Assembly (NCBI GenBank): GCA_026874595.1
Contig: CM049321.1
Location: forward strand, 13,035,479 to 13,099,478
Length of the DNA stretch: 64,000 bases
DNA from: Sipunculus nudus
Lineage: Eukaryota; Annelida; Sipuncula; Golfingiida; Sipunculidae
Direction: 5' to 3'
Shown here: positions 60,201 through 64,000 of the stretch, in pieces
How the letters are laid out: every line of letters starts with the position of its first letter
Numbering within the stretch: the first letter of the stretch is position 1
The notes under the pieces: model-generated
Databases searched by the model: none
What the model was told of the DNA's origin: nothing
The model's input: the letters and a program-made list of their open reading frames with translations, nothing else
Position numbers and translations under genes: made by a program

Positions 60201-63200
60201 GACATGTTATCAGGAAGCCTTCTGGACTTTAGGTTTCTAAACAAAAAATAATTTAAAAAAAAAAAAAAGCACAGGAAGAGAGGATAATAATACACCTATC
60301 TTACGTCTTGTGACCTCTGGCCTCATTTATAAACATATGCACAAATTTTGCCTTAAATCAAACTTGGGTGAAATAATATATTGGCAAGTAGATATAGTCA
60401 GTTTAACTTGGTAAGTTATTGGGGCGACCCTTAAAGTTATCATACAGATGACATACAGACAGAAGCTGGGTAGACCATTATTCGTCAATCTTCATTTCAA
60501 ATATTGATGATGGGGTCATGATACTTCCATTACACTTTTTTGGGGTGGGGGTGGGTGTCACTATACTTACACTTGAGCCTGGGAGGGGTGGGAATGCTGT
60601 TGACTCCAGGTCAAAGTTTGGGGCCTCGGCAGGCTTCATATCTTTGACTGAAGGGTGAGAGCCACTGCTCCTCTGCAAAAAAAAAAACTCACAAAATAAC
60701 AAAAGCTGTCACTGCATGTTACAACCCGTCAAGAAAACACAGTCATAAATAGTTCAATACTGATATCATAGTGAAACAGAAAGTTGGACAAATCTTTCAT
60801 GATTATAAAACCAAAAGCAAGCTGTGCTTGGTATTAAGATATTAATGATAAGCAACTGCATCAATGATGTATGTCGATGTTTGAGTCAATGGTTGTATGT
60901 GGGTTGTATCCAGGTGTTATGTAATGCAGTGTACCTCACTTCTGCTTATTAACTCTGTACAAAGCAAAACCATGTTTTTTTAGCAGGGGGGGGGGGGGGC
61001 TATTCTGTATACACGCATGTCTTGCCTTGCTTGGTAATGACTATTTAAAGGATACGGGGCTTCAGTGTTCCGGAAGCAAAACCAGTGCTGTCAACTTAAT
61101 TGTGCAATAGTTCAGCAGTCATAAGCCTCAGTATATTGCCAGGAGGTAGATTACCTACCAGTAGATTACTTACCAGTAGTCATATTGTACAATAGAATTA
61201 AATGAAAATATTAAATATTATGCTGAAATAGTTTTGTACAAGAATACTGCAATGCTTTCAGCATTGTAGGCTACACATCAACACATGTATTAGAAGTTAA
61301 CTCAACAAGCTGTCACCAGAAATATGTCCTAATTTGTTATCTGCTCAACAGAGGGCGCTACACTACACTCATGGAGAAAGATAACTGTCCACAAAATAGT
61401 TTGTAAAATGGTCACCAGAGGGCGTTAGACTCACATTTCTAGCACCTTCTTCTTCTCTCCTCCCTCTTCTCCTGAATGGAGGTCTCCTGAAATGGAGGCA
61501 AAATGGATTCATGAATATTCATAATTTAACCATTTATTTCTTTGATTAATCTTTTATTCAAATTGTTTCCGAGCAATGAAACACTTTAAAGTTGTTCATA
61601 TATGCCAGGTTTTATTGCCTGGATACAAAACACTTATTAAATGCAACTGGTACTCTCTCTCTTCTTCTAAGACTGAAATAGGGAGCAAATAAAAGACGCA
61701 AAGACTGCAGTGCTTATTCCAAAGTCAACATCCCAAATTGGAATATATCAAAACACATAAACATGCATGAAAGGAAAGCATTACATTTCTGTTCTAGTAT
61801 ATCCCATGTGCTGTAAGAGTATACAAAAGGCATATCTCAGCAAACGATCAGTTCAGATACCACGGTACTAGAATTGTAATTACAGATGATATGAAGTAGT
61901 AAGAATTCATTTTACAAAGGTGCACCCTTGAAGCAAAACCTACATGTACCTATAGATTTCAACATGCAACTTGTAATACTAGTGAGAAAATTTGCTTATT
62001 ATGGAGTTTCTGTTGCTCAAAGAATAGAAATGCTAATTTATGATTGTGATGTTTATGAATAGTAAAAAAATAAGATACTGCACCATCATTTTTTAGCACC
62101 ATCATTTTTTTCATTGGTTTATAATACAAGCTCAGAGTACACCCTCGGTACGATTTCTACCTGCACAAAAGAAATGTACATGCAAAAGCGCATGTGTGCA
62201 CTCTATTTCGCACTCTGACATGTGTTCTGAATTCAGACTGATGTTTGTTAAATTTTTTTTATTTGAAGTTGGGTACTTTTGTCTTACCTTGGAGGCACTT
62301 CAGACCGCGACTGTTCCCGTGCTGGGGGTTCACTATGTCTATCCATCACCGGCATTGCTACATTATCGTTGGTGTCCGGGGACTGGGGATTGGAGTGTGG
62401 GCCGTGTGTGAACTCTGTTCTCCGTGGTCCTCCAGGACCGTGAACTGTGTTGTCACTACGAGGACTTGACCGGCTGACTCCGCTGTGGCTAGAACTACTA
62501 TTGGCCACCTGGTGGCGCTCATGCACATTGCTCCCCCGATCATTTTTGTGGGCTTTTGTGGGATTTCTGTAGCAGAAATCATGTACACTTAAAACATATT
62601 AAATGACTTTATCATTATTTTACTTCAGTACTTTTCATATTTTTTAAAATCTAAAGTGCAGATTAAATCAGTATTAATATTTAATGAGAAGCAAAAATTC
62701 CTATTTTGTATTGCCCCTTTGTTATCATTTCTTTAGGGATTGTACTGAGAAAAAAAAATCCTACAGTTTTAGTCGTCAATATACAATCAAACAATTAAAA
62801 TTTATCACAAAAACAATGAATGTTTTAGCTTTGGACTGCTGAAAAATGCAGTTAAAATGCATAACTATGGAACAATGAGGAACAGGATGGACTTCTTATC
62901 ATGGGATATGGTCATGTCACCTAATATAGCGGGTTTTGATCAGTCAACTTATTTCTTGGGATAGAATTAGTCCACCCATTACTGGGGATGGAAGTATGGG
63001 TTGGTCCACTTACTGTTAGAAGGGGGAGTTGAGGTCACTTATTAAGCATATATGGGTCAGTCCACTCAATATAGTCTCTATTTATCATGGGTTGTTAAAG
63101 GGGGTCTGAGGATCGGTCCACTTACCTATTTCTAGAGTGTGGGAAAGGGTTGGATCTGGCAGAAGTGTTGAGTTTGAATGTTCCTCCTGGGGTGTACCCA

Positions 63201-63214
63201 TTGGCAGCAAACAC
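56863..63214 (-). CDS. LARP4: La-related protein 4 (LARP4/4B-like), C-terminal 450 residues in seven exons
   Basis: Minus-strand exons are 63214-63126, 62566-62288, 61486-61435, 60672-60571, 58513-58188, 57873-57744 and 57237-56863. They give 1353 nt with all GT-AG sites and phases consistent. Features in order are VFAANGYTPGGTFKLNTSA (family block after the RRM), a Ser/Pro/Asn-rich linker, the basic RPPFRRRGRREEEGARN, then FDLESTAFPPLPGSS (hallmark LARP4 C-terminal motif), ENKMSDVVKG, a long Thr/Pro/Ala-rich disordered stretch, KLSYAQMVQRAAA, and an Arg/Asp/Glu-rich end before SFAK-stop. LARP4 proteins bind poly(A) and PABP and stabilise mRNAs in the cytoplasm. The La motif, RRM and PAM2w must lie upstream, outside the window. 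LARP4 and LARP4B cannot be separated here; an invertebrate probably has one. Confidence 0.9.
57744..57873 (-). CDS. LARP4: LARP4-like exon, Ser/Thr-rich
   Basis: 130 nt between TCATTTCAG and GTCAGA (a non-optimal but valid GT donor). Phase 2 in (one base completes Lys), phase 0 out. It encodes VNRAVSTSDQGTMTSQKSLD and then a Ser/Thr/Pro-rich end. Confidence 0.8.
58188..58513 (-). CDS. LARP4: LARP4-like exon with ENKMSDVVKG and a Thr/Pro/Ala-rich region
   Basis: 326 nt between TTTCTTTCCAG and GTAAGT. Starts phase 0 at NSTNAGEVFENKMSDVVKGT, the block that follows FPPLPGSS in this family. It is then a disordered region ending PTPPQSPQ. Confidence 0.87.
58678..60099. mobile_element. Repeat element with 10-bp TIRs and tandem 277-bp units (GGTGGCGCCACC family)
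   Basis: The ends TGTATCCGCC (58678-58687) and its inverted complement (60090-60099) enclose about three and a half tandem units of about 277 bp. Each unit has two palindromic sites about 150 and 127 bp apart. Exact GGTGGCGCCACC is at 58944, 59073, 59351, 59500, 59626 and 59775, with one-base variants at 58795 and 59222. Between the sites are CAATCGGTCAAACGGTTCCC, GATATGAGCTTGGATGTCTG and CCATGGCAGACAAACAGA blocks. The layout, tandem core repeats inside inverted ends, resembles pearl/Helentron-type elements of bivalves, but that is only an analogy. It fills most of the LARP4 intron between the exons at 58513 and 60571. Confidence 0.8.
60154..60167 (+). promoter_or_regulatory. CTCF-like motif
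   Basis: CCAGCAGGTGGCAC fits the core CTCF consensus CCASYAGRKGGCRS at all 14 positions. It lies in the LARP4 intron about 55 bp outside the repeat element, so it is not one of its units. Confidence 0.4.
60571..60672 (-). CDS. LARP4: LARP4-like exon with FPPLPG motif
   Basis: 102 nt, phase 0 on both sides, between a long T-tract with TTTTGCAG and GTAAGT. It encodes RSSGSHPSVKDMKPAEAPNF and DLESTAFPPLPGSS. This is the most diagnostic exon for LARP4/4B in the window. Confidence 0.92.
61435..61486 (-). CDS. LARP4: LARP4-like exon, Arg/Glu-rich
   Basis: 52 nt between CCATTTCAG and GTGAGT. It encodes RPPFRRRGRREEEGARN once joined by phase 2. Short and basic, like the RGRRR-type segment of vertebrate LARP4. 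Confidence 0.85.
62288..62566 (-). CDS. LARP4: LARP4-like exon, disordered Ser/Pro/His-rich linker
   Basis: 279 nt between TGCTACAG and GTAAGA. It encodes NPTKAHKNDRGSNVHERHQV and continues to SRSEVPPR. The splice phases (2 in, 2 out) fit both neighbours. Confidence 0.87.
63126..63214 (-). CDS. LARP4: LARP4-like exon (most upstream in window)
   Basis: 89 nt between TATCTCCAG and GTAAGT. It encodes VFAANGYTPGGTFKLNTSAR and then SNPFPHSRN. The NGYTPGGTFK block matches the N-G-F/Y-x-x-P-x-x-[FY]K segment of LARP4 after its RRM. Confidence 0.87.
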
Positions 63215-64000
63215 CTGGAGATAAATTTATTCAATTACACCAATATTCTGAACAACAGCTTCTTAAACATACACATGTAAATCCTACCCAATATTGATGT
63301 TGTGATTATTATTTGTGATAAACATTAAGAATCATCTAAAAATTGTATTAAGATTTTATTTAAATTCTGGTCAATTCTACAAAATTCATACAGATTCTTG
63401 TGAGACCAAAATTCTTAATATATAAATAAAAATTAAAAAACAGAAGTACCATGCCAGTTCCTTGGAAGCCCTTTCTATGATATACATTTTTTTTTCATAT
63501 TATTCAGTCTATTAACTTGACTCAAAGGATGGCGGAGTTCCCATAATTTTTATTTAAATGGTAAGGAATTGTCAAGGATTTTCCAGCACAAATCAGGATT
63601 TTCAAGGTCTTTTTTCCTTGCACAGGCTCCCTTTACAGCCTTTTTTCACCATTTTTTCTTCACTGTTTATGCACAAACAAAACGGCAGTACCACTTAACA
63701 CGTAGAAAAAAAAAACCCAAGGCCTTACCCGGGAAATGTGGACAAATCAACACTTCCAGTGCTTTGTTAATGTATAAATATTTACAAGGATTATTAAGGA
63801 TGTAGGGACCCTAGGGCTGGTTTACAAGGATAAATACGATAAAATTGCTTTGAGCTTGTGTCTATGGATATGATAAAATAAGATTTCTCATATACATCCA
63901 TTTAACTGTATCTTCACATTACTGGTAGGTGACACACCATAGATATTAACGTTTTTACCATTGAAAAATGAATATAAAGCAACCCTGGCTGCTGCTAATC
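63215..64000 (-). other. LARP4: LARP4-like intron continuing off the window
   Basis: I found no further exon. AT-rich, with a T-run at 63487-63496 and an A-run near 63705. The La motif and RRM exons should follow to the right. Confidence 0.6.

Overview
This is a gene-poor, AT-rich window of an animal nuclear genome. It has long (AT)n microsatellites, C/G mononucleotide runs, GT-AG introns full of repeats, decayed retrotransposons (CR1/Jockey-like, L1/Tx1-like and RTE-like LINEs, Ty3/gypsy, a tyrosine-recombinase DIRS/Ngaro-like element), tRNA-derived SINEs and many small inverted-repeat elements. The repeat mix and the metazoan gene families suggest a lophotrochozoan, probably a mollusc such as a bivalve. 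That placement is an inference from style, not a demonstrated assignment.

Two genes can be reconstructed with every splice phase closing. (1) Plus strand, 11486-24289: eight coding exons give a complete 278-residue, six-pass TMEM163-like protein (zinc transport, cation-diffusion-facilitator-like). It keeps the DxxxD pair in TM2. Its introns hold a 90-bp satellite array, a 21-bp CGTACG minisatellite, MITEs and a LINE fragment. (2) Minus strand, 63214-56863: the last seven coding exons (450 residues plus stop) of a La-related protein 4 (LARP4/4B) gene. Its La module lies upstream, beyond the right edge. Most of one LARP4 intron (58514-60570) is a repeat element whose 277-bp units carry the palindrome GGTGGCGCCACC.

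Between the two genes lie remnants of a second TMEM163-like copy (exon-4-like at 34459, exon-8-like at 41349). An L1-like LINE fragment, a long inverted repeat, a CRE/TATA promoter-like cluster and a 1.66-kb terminal-inverted-repeat element are also in this interval.

The 42.6-48.5 kb block is a transposon graveyard. A Ty3/gypsy pseudogene lies on the plus strand. Next to it, on the minus strand, a DIRS/Ngaro-like element can be read in order gag-like, RT, RNase H, tyrosine recombinase. It is broken by an RTE-like LINE, a tRNA-derived SINE and a duplicated tRNA-like segment.

The left 11 kb holds a frameshifted pseudogene of a repetitive invertebrate protein family (205-1200), a CR1-like LINE 3' end (8590-9236), SINEs, a small MITE and a nearly identical 309-bp tandem duplication. 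About 48.5-56.8 kb contains no recognisable gene and may include a long LARP4 3' UTR. All similarity calls come from reading translations by eye; no search was run.
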